Source: Bacteroidales bacterium (GTDB lineage Bacteria; Bacteroidota; Bacteroidia; Bacteroidales; VadinHA17). Taken from it: a stretch of DNA of 13,512 nt. The stretch's first letter is position 1, and every line of letters begins with the position of its first letter. The translations under genes were made by a program, and so were the position numbers. The notes under the pieces are model-generated. The model was given only the letters and a program-made list of their open reading frames with translations. It was not told the origin of the DNA and made no database searches. The stretch covers positions 1-13,512 of the forward strand of contig JAFGXK010000048.1 in assembly GCA_016936695.1 (NCBI GenBank), written 5' to 3'. Positions 1 to 6,459 of this stretch are shown here, one piece after another.

Positions 1-24
1 GATCCCGCTCACAACTGTTTCCAT
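1..24 (-). CDS. trpS: Tryptophanyl-tRNA synthetase, N-terminal 8 codons only (partial, runs off window)
   Basis: Read on the minus strand from position 24, an ATG opens a frame that encodes METVVSGI before the window ends. Seen: eight codons with no stop, divergent from rbfA. Known: Bacteroidota TrpS proteins typically begin with METVVSGI or METIVSGI followed by a segment containing the class I HIGH-like motif; TrpS charges tRNA-Trp in the cytoplasm. A second in-frame ATG at 27-25 gives the alternative start MMETVVSGI. A Bacteroidota -7 element sits just upstream on the same strand at 55-48, as expected for a real gene start. The assignment rests on only eight residues, so identity is probable rather than proven. 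Confidence 0.6.
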
Positions 25-47
25 CATCGCATCAATAAAATTCCCCG

Positions 48-55
48 CAAAATTA
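48..55 (-). promoter_or_regulatory. Promoter -7 element for trpS
   Basis: The minus strand reads TAATTTTG, a full match to the Bacteroidota -7 consensus TAnnTTTG. It is followed directly by CGGGG. Transcription would begin near 41, leaving a leader of about 17 bases before the ATG at 24. I see no clear TTTG -33 element at the expected distance, so this is a -7 match only. Confidence 0.5.
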
Positions 56-74
56 ATTCTTTTTCCGAAAATCG

Positions 75-82
75 TACCTTTG
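75..82 (+). promoter_or_regulatory. Promoter -7 element for the rbfA operon
   Basis: TACCTTTG matches the Bacteroidota -7 consensus TAnnTTTG exactly. It lies 23 bases upstream of the rbfA ATG, so transcription should begin near 89 with a leader of about 17 bases. No good TTTG -33 element is visible 19-21 bases further upstream. It is divergent from the trpS -7 element at 48-55. Confidence 0.5.
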
Positions 83-105
83 CCTGTCCACAATACAAGA
101 AGGCC

Positions 106-444
106 ATGGAATCAACGCGACAGAAAAAAGTATCCAGACTCCTGCAGAAGGAGGCGGCCGATCTCTTTTTAAGGAAGGGGAATGAATTTGCACACGGCAA
201 GATGATCTCTGTAACTAAGGTCAGGATAAGTCCCGATCTTTCCGTTGCCCGGATCTATCTGAGCATCTTTCCTTCGGAAGGACAGGATGGTATTCTGAAG
301 GGTATCCAGGAGCACTCCCCCAAGATCAGGTACGAATTAGGCCAGAAAGTGGGGAAACAACTTCGCATCGTGCCTGAAATAGCCTTTTTCATCGACGACA
401 GCCTTGATTACATTGACCACATCGATCAGCTTCTCAAATCCTGA
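106..444 (+). CDS. rbfA: Ribosome-binding factor A (30S maturation)
   Basis: This 112-residue protein has the size and layout of RbfA, a single KH-type domain protein that binds the 30S subunit and helps mature the 5' end of 16S rRNA, especially in the cold. Seen: an N-terminal helix rich in basic residues (about 1-25), the central segment ISPDLSVARIYLSIFP at 41-56, and the conserved tail from IRYELG (74-79) through LRIVPEIAFFIDDS (86-99). All follow the RbfA pattern. The ATG start is preceded by AGAAGG and lies about 17 bases after the predicted transcription start. It is the first gene of a plus-strand operon, and a methyltransferase begins 4 bases after its stop. Known: in Bacteroidota rbfA is commonly followed by a LolC/LolE-type permease, which is also in this operon. 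Confidence 0.95.
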   Translation: MESTRQKKVSRLLQKEAADLFLRKGNEFAHGKMISVTKVRISPDLSVARIYLSIFPSEGQDGILKGIQEHSPKIRYELGQKVGKQLRIVPEIAFFIDDSLDYIDHIDQLLKS

Positions 445-448
445 GGAA

Positions 449-1258
449 ATGCAGTACGATCCGGTCAAGAAAACGGTTGGAAGGATCTTTTCGGGTCCGG
501 CAGCAATGAGGAAATTGTTTTACTTTTCCCTCGACATGCTGCTGCTGAGGGCCTGGCACGTAAGAAAGGCACTTAAGTCGCTGGCACACAAGTATCCGGG
601 TGAGGCGAACATCCTCGATGCCGGCTCCGGTTTCGGCCAGTACACATGGCGGATGAGCAGGATGAACCGGCTTTGGAAGATAAAGGCCGTGGATATCGAC
701 CCCGAACATATTGAAAGCACAAGGGAATTCTTCAGGAAGACAGGACTGGCAGGGAGGGTGAGCTGTGAGAAGCTTGACCTTACTGAACTGAAAGAATCGG
801 AAATGTTCGATTTCATCCTGTCGGTTGACGTGATGGAACATATTGAAAGGGATGAGCTTGTTTTCAGGAATTTCTTCAGGGCTCTCAAGCCTGGCGGTTC
901 ACTTCTGATATCAACCCCTTCCGACATGGGCGGATCGGATGTTCACGGTGAAGGTGAAACATCATTCATTGAAGAACATGTCAGGAACGGATACGGAACC
1001 GGTGATATCACCAGGAAGCTGGAGGGAGCAGGATTCAGGAAAATCCGGACAGCCTACACCTACGGCAAACCCGGGTCCATATCATGGCTCCTCTCAATGA
1101 AATACCCGATCAGGATGCTCAACACCTCAAAGCTGTTCATCCTTATTCTTCCGATATATTACATGTTAACCTTCCCGGTTGCCGTAGTTCTTAACTTTCT
1201 TGATCTCTTTCTGACTCATAAAACAGGAACCGGACTGCTGGTTTCGGCAATCAGGTAA
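449..1258 (+). CDS. Class I SAM-dependent methyltransferase with hydrophobic C-terminal tail
   Basis: The protein has 269 residues from the ATG at 449. An ATG at 404 in the same frame would overlap rbfA by 41 bases and is less likely. Seen: a Rossmann-type methyltransferase core with motif I LDAGSGFG (56-63), the acidic strand VDIDPE (81-86), motif IV DFILSVDVMEHI (121-132) and LKPGGSLLIS (146-155). These bind S-adenosylmethionine and match the methyltransferase 11/25 type. The C-terminal part (about 229-255) is strongly hydrophobic and probably a membrane segment or membrane anchor. The substrate cannot be read from the sequence; lipids, quinones and small metabolites are all possible. The gene lies 4 bases after rbfA and 3 bases before the permease, so it is certainly co-transcribed and perhaps translationally coupled. 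Confidence 0.85.
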   Translation: MQYDPVKKTVGRIFSGPAAMRKLFYFSLDMLLLRAWHVRKALKSLAHKYPGEANILDAGSGFGQYTWRMSRMNRLWKIKAVDIDPEHIESTREFFRKTGLAGRVSCEKLDLTELKESEMFDFILSVDVMEHIERDELVFRNFFRALKPGGSLLISTPSDMGGSDVHGEGETSFIEEHVRNGYGTGDITRKLEGAGFRKIRTAYTYGKPGSISWLLSMKYPIRMLNTSKLFILILPIYYMLTFPVAVVLNFLDLFLTHKTGTGLLVSAIR

Positions 1259-1261
1259 AAA

Positions 1262-2482
1262 GTGAAACTTCCCCTTTACATAGCAAAAAGATATCTGTTT
1301 GCGAAGAAGTCGCGGAATGCAATCAATGTAATCTCATCGATATCAGTTGCCGGGGTGACTGTCGGCACCATGGCTCTGATAATCGTGCTTTCGGTTTTCA
1401 ACGGCCTCGAAACCCTTGTCAGGTCCATCTTCAATACCTTTGATCCCGATCTTAAGATCACGCCTGCGGAAGGGAAAACATTCATCCCCGACTCCCTGTC
1501 CCTTAACCTTCTTGCCAGCGTAAACGGCGTGGCCTGCTATTCGCTTTGCCTTGAGGAAAATGCCCTGCTGAGATACGGCGACAGGCAGTTTGTTGCCACA
1601 ATAAAGGGAGTTGACGGGAATTATGCAGAAGTTACAGGCATCGACAGCTCGATGTGGGACGGAGAATTTATTCTCAGGTCGGATCAGGGAAGACCCTTTG
1701 CAGTGCCGGGAATCGGAGTAGCCAATTACCTGGGAATGAGAGTCAATTTCGTAACACCGCTAAACATCTATGTTCCGAAACGAAGTGGTTCCGTTGACCT
1801 CGATCCCGAAAATGCCTTTATAAGGAATTATATTTTCCCTTCAGGCATCTACCAGGTGGAACAGGAATTCGACTCGAAGTATGTATTTGTACCTGTGGAT
1901 TTTGCGCGCGAGCTTCTCGAATACCAGTCAGAAGTGACCTCAATGGAGATAAAATTTGAAGAAGGAGCCCGTGAGGCTGATGTCCAGAGGGATGTCATGA
2001 AAATTTTCGGTCAGGGTTACATCGTTCAGAACAAATATGAACAACAGGAAATCTTCTACAAGGTGATGCGGTCGGAACGAATCGCCATCTTCTTCATTCT
2101 CACACTGATACTTATAATTGCATCATTCAGCATTATCGGATCGCTGACCATGCTGATCATTGAGAAGGAAAGGGACATCGGGATACTAAGAAGCCTGGGG
2201 GCCGACAATATGCTGATCAGGAAGATCTTTATATTTGAAGGATGGCTGATCTCAATAATAGGTGCAATTGCAGGAATCATTCTGGGCTTCCTCATATGCT
2301 GGATCCAGCAGAAATACGGCATTGTAACCCTTCAGAGCGACTCTCTTATAGTAAATGCCTATCCTGTGGAGATGAAAGTCAGGGATTTCATTATCGTTCC
2401 GCTCACCGTACTCCTTATAGGATTCTGGGCAGCCTGGTATCCTGTAAGATTCCTTACAAAGAAATACCTTGCAAATGATTAA
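1262..2482 (+). CDS. LolC/LolE-type FtsX-fold ABC permease
   Basis: This 406-residue inner-membrane protein belongs to the LolC/LolE branch of the MacB/FtsX permeases, which release lipoproteins from the inner membrane to the carrier LolA. Seen: the N-terminal segment YIAKRYLFAKK, a first membrane segment at about 26-48, a large periplasmic domain (about 50-270), then three membrane segments at about 273-299, 326-350 and 376-396. The cytoplasmic motif EKERDIGILRSLGA (301-314), which contacts the ATPase, is intact. The start is GTG at 1262, 3 bases after the methyltransferase stop; no ATG fits the conserved N-terminus. The cognate ATPase (LolD) is not in this window. The lipoprotein gene just downstream fits a lipoprotein-handling context, although that link is inferred. 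Confidence 0.9.
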   Translation: MKLPLYIAKRYLFAKKSRNAINVISSISVAGVTVGTMALIIVLSVFNGLETLVRSIFNTFDPDLKITPAEGKTFIPDSLSLNLLASVNGVACYSLCLEENALLRYGDRQFVATIKGVDGNYAEVTGIDSSMWDGEFILRSDQGRPFAVPGIGVANYLGMRVNFVTPLNIYVPKRSGSVDLDPENAFIRNYIFPSGIYQVEQEFDSKYVFVPVDFARELLEYQSEVTSMEIKFEEGAREADVQRDVMKIFGQGYIVQNKYEQQEIFYKVMRSERIAIFFILTLILIIASFSIIGSLTMLIIEKERDIGILRSLGADNMLIRKIFIFEGWLISIIGAIAGIILGFLICWIQQKYGIVTLQSDSLIVNAYPVEMKVRDFIIVPLTVLLIGFWAAWYPVRFLTKKYLAND

Positions 2483-2491
2483 ATTCGGGCG

Positions 2492-3271
2492 ATGAGTTCT
2501 GTAAGACGGCATATTATTCCTGCAATGTTCATCATTCTGGTGGCTGCAGTCTCATGCTCAGGCCGCAGAAACAAGGCTGAGCACAAGGACATAATACCCG
2601 TTGACGATCTGACATCGATTCTCACCGACTCCTATCTTGCCGATGGTCTCCTTGCCATACCTGAGATCAGGTATAAATTCAATGAGGGCGACACCTTGCA
2701 GTCGTACATCGACATCATTGAGGATCACGGCTATACAATGGACGAGATGGACAGGACCATGAGGTACTATTTCATCCGTAAGCCAAAGAAGCTTGTAAAG
2801 ATCTACGACAAGGTGCTGGGAAAGCTCAGCGAGATGGAGTCGATAGCCGACAGGGAACTGCTTGCTTTCAGTTCCGGAAACCTTAATCTGTGGCCCGGCG
2901 AGCGCTTCTTCCATCTGCCCGGACCCGACAGCACCGATATCCCCTGGATCGACATCAAAGGAAACTTTTACGGAACAATAAATCTGAGTTTCACGATAAC
3001 AATATATCCCGGCGATCAGACTGCTGATCCCCACATCGGACTATATTTCTCCCAGCTCGATTCGGGAGCGATTGAAAAAAGGGCCGGCTTCCCTCCCATC
3101 AGGCTTCTGAAGGACGGCCGCCCTCACAGCTACAGCCTCACCATGAAGAATCCCTTCCCCGGCACGAGCCGGCTGAGGGGATGGTTTACCGGAGAGGCGC
3201 TCGCCCCTGACCTGAATTACCATCAGTGGATAAGCAATATTGTACTCTCCCGTTCGAGAATAGTAAAATGA
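2492..3271 (+). CDS. DUF4296-like lipoprotein with added C-terminal domain
   Basis: This is a 259-residue predicted lipoprotein of unknown function. Seen: a basic N-terminus, a hydrophobic stretch at about 8-20, and a lipobox ending AVSC with the lipidated cysteine at position 22. The next part (about 33-125) begins IIPVDDLTSILTDSYLADG and is mostly helical. It matches the pattern of DUF4296, a family restricted to Bacteroidota. Residues about 145-259 are different in character: rich in aromatics, glycine and alternating hydrophobic residues, and probably a beta-sandwich. The start lies 9 bases after the permease stop. The stop overlaps the next gene's ATG as ATGA, indicating translational coupling. 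The family assignment is from sequence pattern, and no function is known to me. Confidence 0.75.
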   Translation: MSSVRRHIIPAMFIILVAAVSCSGRRNKAEHKDIIPVDDLTSILTDSYLADGLLAIPEIRYKFNEGDTLQSYIDIIEDHGYTMDEMDRTMRYYFIRKPKKLVKIYDKVLGKLSEMESIADRELLAFSSGNLNLWPGERFFHLPGPDSTDIPWIDIKGNFYGTINLSFTITIYPGDQTADPHIGLYFSQLDSGAIEKRAGFPPIRLLKDGRPHSYSLTMKNPFPGTSRLRGWFTGEALAPDLNYHQWISNIVLSRSRIVK

Positions 3272-4443
3272 AGCACTTTTCAGCCCAGTATGTTTTCACC
3301 AACGAAGGCCCGCCGCTGAAACGGGGGATAATATCCGTTAAAAGCGACGGAACCATTGCGCGTATTGAGGATTCAGGAGGAAATCTTTCGGAAAGGGAAT
3401 CGGCTGAATTCCACAACGGTATTATTATCCCGGGATTTGTCAACTGCCACTGCCACCTGGAACTCTCGCACATGAAGGGGCGCACAACTCCGGGAAAGGG
3501 GCTGGCGGAGTTCCTTAAAAATTTCCGGACCAAACGGGAAAACGGAAATGAAACCATGCTTTTTTCAGCCGCTGAAGCTGACAGGGAGATGTATTCCGGA
3601 GGAGTTGTGCTGTGTGCTGATATCTGCAATACAAGGATGACCTTCGACATCAAGAAGAAAAGCAGGATAAAATATATCAGCCTTCTGGAAGTCTTCGGGC
3701 TTCAGGCTGAAAAAGCCGGGCGCCGCATGGATGAAGTATTGCAGCTGGCCGCCATTGCACACGACTATAATCTCCCGTATTCAATAGTCCCTCATGCAGC
3801 TTACTCAATATCCCTTACGCTTTTCAGGCTTCTGAAGGAGGTAACGGCAAAAAACACTATCACTTCGCTTCATTTCATGGAGACGGAAGCGGAGAAGACA
3901 TTCCTGAAATACTACGATGGGCCGCTGATGGAATCGTACCGTGACTCGGAACTCCTTCCTGAAAATCGGGAAATAGTAAGCGACCATGCTGAGGCGGTTC
4001 TGGAAGAAGTAACTCCATCCGGAAATCTGATACTGGTTCATAACACCTTTGTCGACCGGACCACAATCAGGAAAGTCAGGAACAGGAAAAATCTTTACTG
4101 GTGTCTTTGTCCACGGGCCAATCTCTATATTGAAGATCGTATGCCCCCGGTTGATCTGCTCACCGGGGAGGGCTGCAGGATGGTAATCGGCACCGACAGT
4201 CTTGCCTCCAATAACAGTCTGGACATACTGGCTGAGCTAAAGGTTATTCAGGCGAATTTTCAGGAAATCCCGCTGGCGGAGCTTGTAAAATGGGCCACAC
4301 TCAACGGTGCGGCGGCCCTCAGGCAGGAAAATACTTACGGCAGCATCCGGCGCGGGAAGAAACCAGGGTTGTTGCTGCTGCAGGATGTCGATCTGCAGAA
4401 CATGAAGCTGTTGCCCCAAACAAGGATTACGAGGCTGGCGTGA
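3268..4443 (+). CDS. Amidohydrolase, SsnA/TrzA-type metal-dependent deaminase or hydrolase
   Basis: This is a 391-residue cytoplasmic TIM-barrel hydrolase of the COG0402 (cytosine deaminase/SsnA/TrzA) group. Seen: the metal-binding HCH at 61-63 in GFVNCHCHLELSHMKG, the substrate-side PHAAYS (H176), HFMETEAE with H202 and E205, LVHNT with H258, and GTDSLASNNSLD with the catalytic D310. All ligands expected for one zinc or iron are present, so it should be active. The ATG at 3268 overlaps the preceding stop as ATGA. An in-frame ATG at 3226 lies well inside the lipoprotein gene and is disfavoured. The substrate is unknown. Relatives include aminodeoxyfutalosine, adenosine and S-adenosylhomocysteine deaminases, and nothing here decides between them. 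It ends the rbfA operon. Confidence 0.85.
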   Translation: MKHFSAQYVFTNEGPPLKRGIISVKSDGTIARIEDSGGNLSERESAEFHNGIIIPGFVNCHCHLELSHMKGRTTPGKGLAEFLKNFRTKRENGNETMLFSAAEADREMYSGGVVLCADICNTRMTFDIKKKSRIKYISLLEVFGLQAEKAGRRMDEVLQLAAIAHDYNLPYSIVPHAAYSISLTLFRLLKEVTAKNTITSLHFMETEAEKTFLKYYDGPLMESYRDSELLPENREIVSDHAEAVLEEVTPSGNLILVHNTFVDRTTIRKVRNRKNLYWCLCPRANLYIEDRMPPVDLLTGEGCRMVIGTDSLASNNSLDILAELKVIQANFQEIPLAELVKWATLNGAAALRQENTYGSIRRGKKPGLLLLQDVDLQNMKLLPQTRITRLA

Positions 4444-4462
4444 CGGCGTTAAGGCACTAAGG

Positions 4463-4502
4463 GACTGCACGACTGCAAGACCGCACGACCGCAAGACCGC
4501 AC
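4463..4502. repeat. Tandem 8-base repeat, five copies of GACYGCAM
   Basis: Five contiguous octamers run without a gap: GACTGCAC, GACTGCAA, GACCGCAC, GACCGCAA, GACCGCAC. A degraded sixth copy (GACTATTG, 4503-4510) follows. The last base alternates C, A, C, A, C, so the underlying unit could be a 16-mer. It lies in the 139-base gap between the amidohydrolase stop and the radical SAM gene, just upstream of that gene's promoter. It is a short variable-number-type repeat, not a CRISPR (no spacers). Apart from this repeat and the promoter at 4554-4561, I see nothing else in the gap. Confidence 0.9.
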
Positions 4503-4553
4503 GACTATTGAAACCGATTGAGCCTGCAAAGGTTTCACTATTGGTTTTTCTGT

Positions 4554-4561
4554 TATCTTTG
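4554..4561 (+). promoter_or_regulatory. Promoter -7 element for the radical SAM/glycosyltransferase unit
   Basis: TATCTTTG is an exact match to TAnnTTTG, and the following base is C as in many Bacteroidota promoters. A weak -33 candidate TTTC lies at 4533-4536 with a 17-base spacer. Transcription should start near 4568, 15 bases before the ATG at 4583. This supports the ATG at 4583 over the TTG at 4508, which would lie upstream of the promoter. Confidence 0.6.
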
Positions 4562-4582
4562 CTCCATTCAGTAACCGGGGAA

Positions 4583-5365
4583 ATGTCCACATTCTTATTT
4601 GACAAAATAATTTTTGGTCCCGTCAGGAGCAGAAGGCTCGGGGTATCGCTTGGCATCAACCTTCTTCCGCTTAACCGGAAGGTCTGCAACTTCAATTGCA
4701 TTTACTGCGAATGCGGCTGGACGCCCGAAGGATCAGATGAGCTTAGTCCTCTGCCCCGGAGGGACGAAGTTTACAAGGCACTCGAGAACAAACTCGCTGA
4801 AATGAAGATCAGAGGTCTGGCTCCCGATGTAATAACCTTTGCCGGGAACGGCGAACCCACGCTTCATCCTGACTTCCCCGGCATAGTTGATGATTCCATT
4901 GAAATCCGTAACAGGTATTTCCCTGAAGCCAGGATAGCTGTCCTTTCAAACTCCACCAACATAACAGTTCCAAAGATAAGGGAAGCCCTGCTGAAAGTTG
5001 ATCAGAACATCCTTAAACTCGATTCCGGATTTGATCTTACCGTCAGGGTTCACAACCAGCCGCGTGTCAACATAAAAGTGAAGGAGCTCATTCAGAATCT
5101 CAGAGACTTGAACGGGCAGTTCATCATCCAGACCCTTTTCCTGAGAGGAAAACATGACGGCATAACAATCGACAACACCACTCCCGAAGAGATTGAGGCA
5201 TGGCTGAAGGCACTGGTTCTGATCCGGCCGGCCGAAGTGATGATATATACAATCTCAAGGGACACTCCTGATGGCGATTCCCTTCACAAGGTACCTCTTG
5301 CCGATCTTAACCGGATAGCTGAACAGGTCAGAAGGCTGGGAATTAAAACTGTTGTATCTGACTAG
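4583..5365 (+). CDS. Radical SAM protein (COG0731-like), substrate unknown
   Basis: This 260-residue radical SAM enzyme should bind a 4Fe-4S cluster and cleave S-adenosylmethionine. Seen: the family opening FGPVRSRRLGVSLGINLLP (11-29), the cluster motif CNFNCIYC with C35, C39 and C42 in CX3CX2C spacing, and GNGEPTLHP (88-96), which corresponds to the SAM-binding GGE region. No extra C-terminal cysteine cluster or SPASM domain is visible. The start is the ATG at 4583, because an in-frame TTG at 4508 lies inside the repeat and upstream of the promoter. The glycosyltransferase-like gene follows 2 bases after its stop. This group is widespread in bacteria and archaea but, to my knowledge, has no firmly established reaction. 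The context does not name a substrate. Confidence 0.85.
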   Translation: MSTFLFDKIIFGPVRSRRLGVSLGINLLPLNRKVCNFNCIYCECGWTPEGSDELSPLPRRDEVYKALENKLAEMKIRGLAPDVITFAGNGEPTLHPDFPGIVDDSIEIRNRYFPEARIAVLSNSTNITVPKIREALLKVDQNILKLDSGFDLTVRVHNQPRVNIKVKELIQNLRDLNGQFIIQTLFLRGKHDGITIDNTTPEEIEAWLKALVLIRPAEVMIYTISRDTPDGDSLHKVPLADLNRIAEQVRRLGIKTVVSD

Positions 5366-5367
5366 AC

Positions 5368-6459
5368 TTGGATAAAATCAAAAATATACTTATTTGTCCG
5401 CTCGAATGGGGACTGGGTCATGCCGGACGAATGATACCGCTTGCAAGGGAGCTTCAGAAACGTAATTACAATGTTATAACAGCATGTGGGAAGGCTCATC
5501 AGGAGCTGTTCAGCCGTGAACTTCCCGGTGCCGGGCACATCTGGTTCCCGGGCTTCAGGCCAGGCTACTCGAGGTTCATTCCGCAATGGATCTTTCTTCT
5601 TTTCAAAACACCTCTTCTCTTTTATCATATTGTTTCGGAACATATCAGGCTCAAACAGATCATACGTAAGCACGATATCGATCTTGTGATAAGCGATAAC
5701 CGCTTCGGGGCATGGAGCAGGAAAGTAGAAAGCGTATATGTAACCCACCTTCCTGTCATCCCTCTGCCCGACAGTCTGAGGTACCTTGAGTGGATCGGAG
5801 TGTTGTTCCACAGGTTCTTCATAAACAGGTATTCGTACTGCCTGATTCCCGATCTTCCGGGAAAGATAAACCTGTCGGGTCGTCTCACTCACGGGATAAA
5901 GCTTCCCCGGAACGTCAGGTTCATCGGAATACTGTCGCGGTTTACAGGCATGACTCCTCCGGAATCGAATAATTTCAGTTTCCCTCATAACACTGTAATA
6001 TTATCAGGTCCTGAACCGCAAAGAGGCATGTTAAGGCGCAAAGTTACAAATGCCCTGAACCACTGGGATACAACCACCGTAGTGCTGGAAGGGAAACCCG
6101 GAGCTGAAACCAGGTCAGCTGAAAATGGAAAGGTAATATCATACAATCATCTGGATACGAAAGAAATGAGAGATGCTCTGGTCTCAAGCAGCAGCATCAT
6201 CACCCGTTCGGGCTACACTTCGGTTATGGAGCTCATAAGCCTCGGATGCAGTGCAATGCTTATACCCACTCCGGGCCAGACGGAACAGGAATACCTTGCC
6301 CGTCATCTGGCAGCAAAGGGATGGTTCCTGACAATCCCTCAGAGACAGATCGACAAAATGATAACCCTTCCTCATCCTGAGCCGGCATGGCCCGACCTGA
6401 TAATTGAAGAGAGCAGGGATCTGCTTGAAAAAGCTCTTGATGAGATCCTAAATCAGTAA
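5368..6459 (+). CDS. GT-B fold glycosyltransferase-like protein (family 28/MurG-like)
   Basis: This is a 363-residue protein with a two-lobed GT-B layout. Seen: an N-terminal strand and glycine-rich turn LICPLEWGLGHAGR (8-21), which resembles the GHxxR acceptor-side loop of MurG-type enzymes. At the C-terminus, ITRSGYTSVMELISLGCSAMLIPTPGQTEQEYLA (278-311) resembles the nucleotide-sugar pocket of family 28 transferases. The start codon is TTG at 5368, 2 bases after the radical SAM stop. The first ATG codes for M22, beyond the conserved loop, so TTG is needed. A hydrophobic stretch at about 70-90 may associate with the membrane. The protein is not MurG itself. Donor and acceptor are unknown; glycolipid or envelope glycan synthesis is plausible but inferred. 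Its 3' end overlaps the convergent membrane protein gene by 12 bases. Confidence 0.8.
   Translation: MDKIKNILICPLEWGLGHAGRMIPLARELQKRNYNVITACGKAHQELFSRELPGAGHIWFPGFRPGYSRFIPQWIFLLFKTPLLFYHIVSEHIRLKQIIRKHDIDLVISDNRFGAWSRKVESVYVTHLPVIPLPDSLRYLEWIGVLFHRFFINRYSYCLIPDLPGKINLSGRLTHGIKLPRNVRFIGILSRFTGMTPPESNNFSFPHNTVILSGPEPQRGMLRRKVTNALNHWDTTTVVLEGKPGAETRSAENGKVISYNHLDTKEMRDALVSSSSIITRSGYTSVMELISLGCSAMLIPTPGQTEQEYLARHLAAKGWFLTIPQRQIDKMITLPHPEPAWPDLIIEESRDLLEKALDEILNQ

Noticed and set aside
404..448. Earlier ATG for the methyltransferase at 404
   Set aside because: It would overlap rbfA by 41 bases, and the extra residues merely translate the rbfA tail in another frame; the ATG at 449, 4 bases after the rbfA stop, fits the operon better.
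434..927. Minus-strand open frames of 135 codons opposite the methyltransferase gene
   Set aside because: They lie wholly antisense to a gene with clear SAM-binding motifs, have low-complexity Ser/Leu or Cys/His-rich translations and show no recognisable domain.
3226..3267. Earlier ATG for the amidohydrolase at 3226
   Set aside because: The ATG at 3268 makes a standard ATGA coupling overlap and starts just before the first conserved beta strand.
4463..4502. CRISPR array
   Set aside because: The repeats are 8 bases, contiguous and without spacers, and no cas genes are nearby.
4508..4582. TTG start at 4508 for the radical SAM gene
   Set aside because: It lies in the decayed repeat copy and upstream of an exact -7 element, and adds a hydrophobic segment not expected before the conserved FGPVRSRRLG opening.
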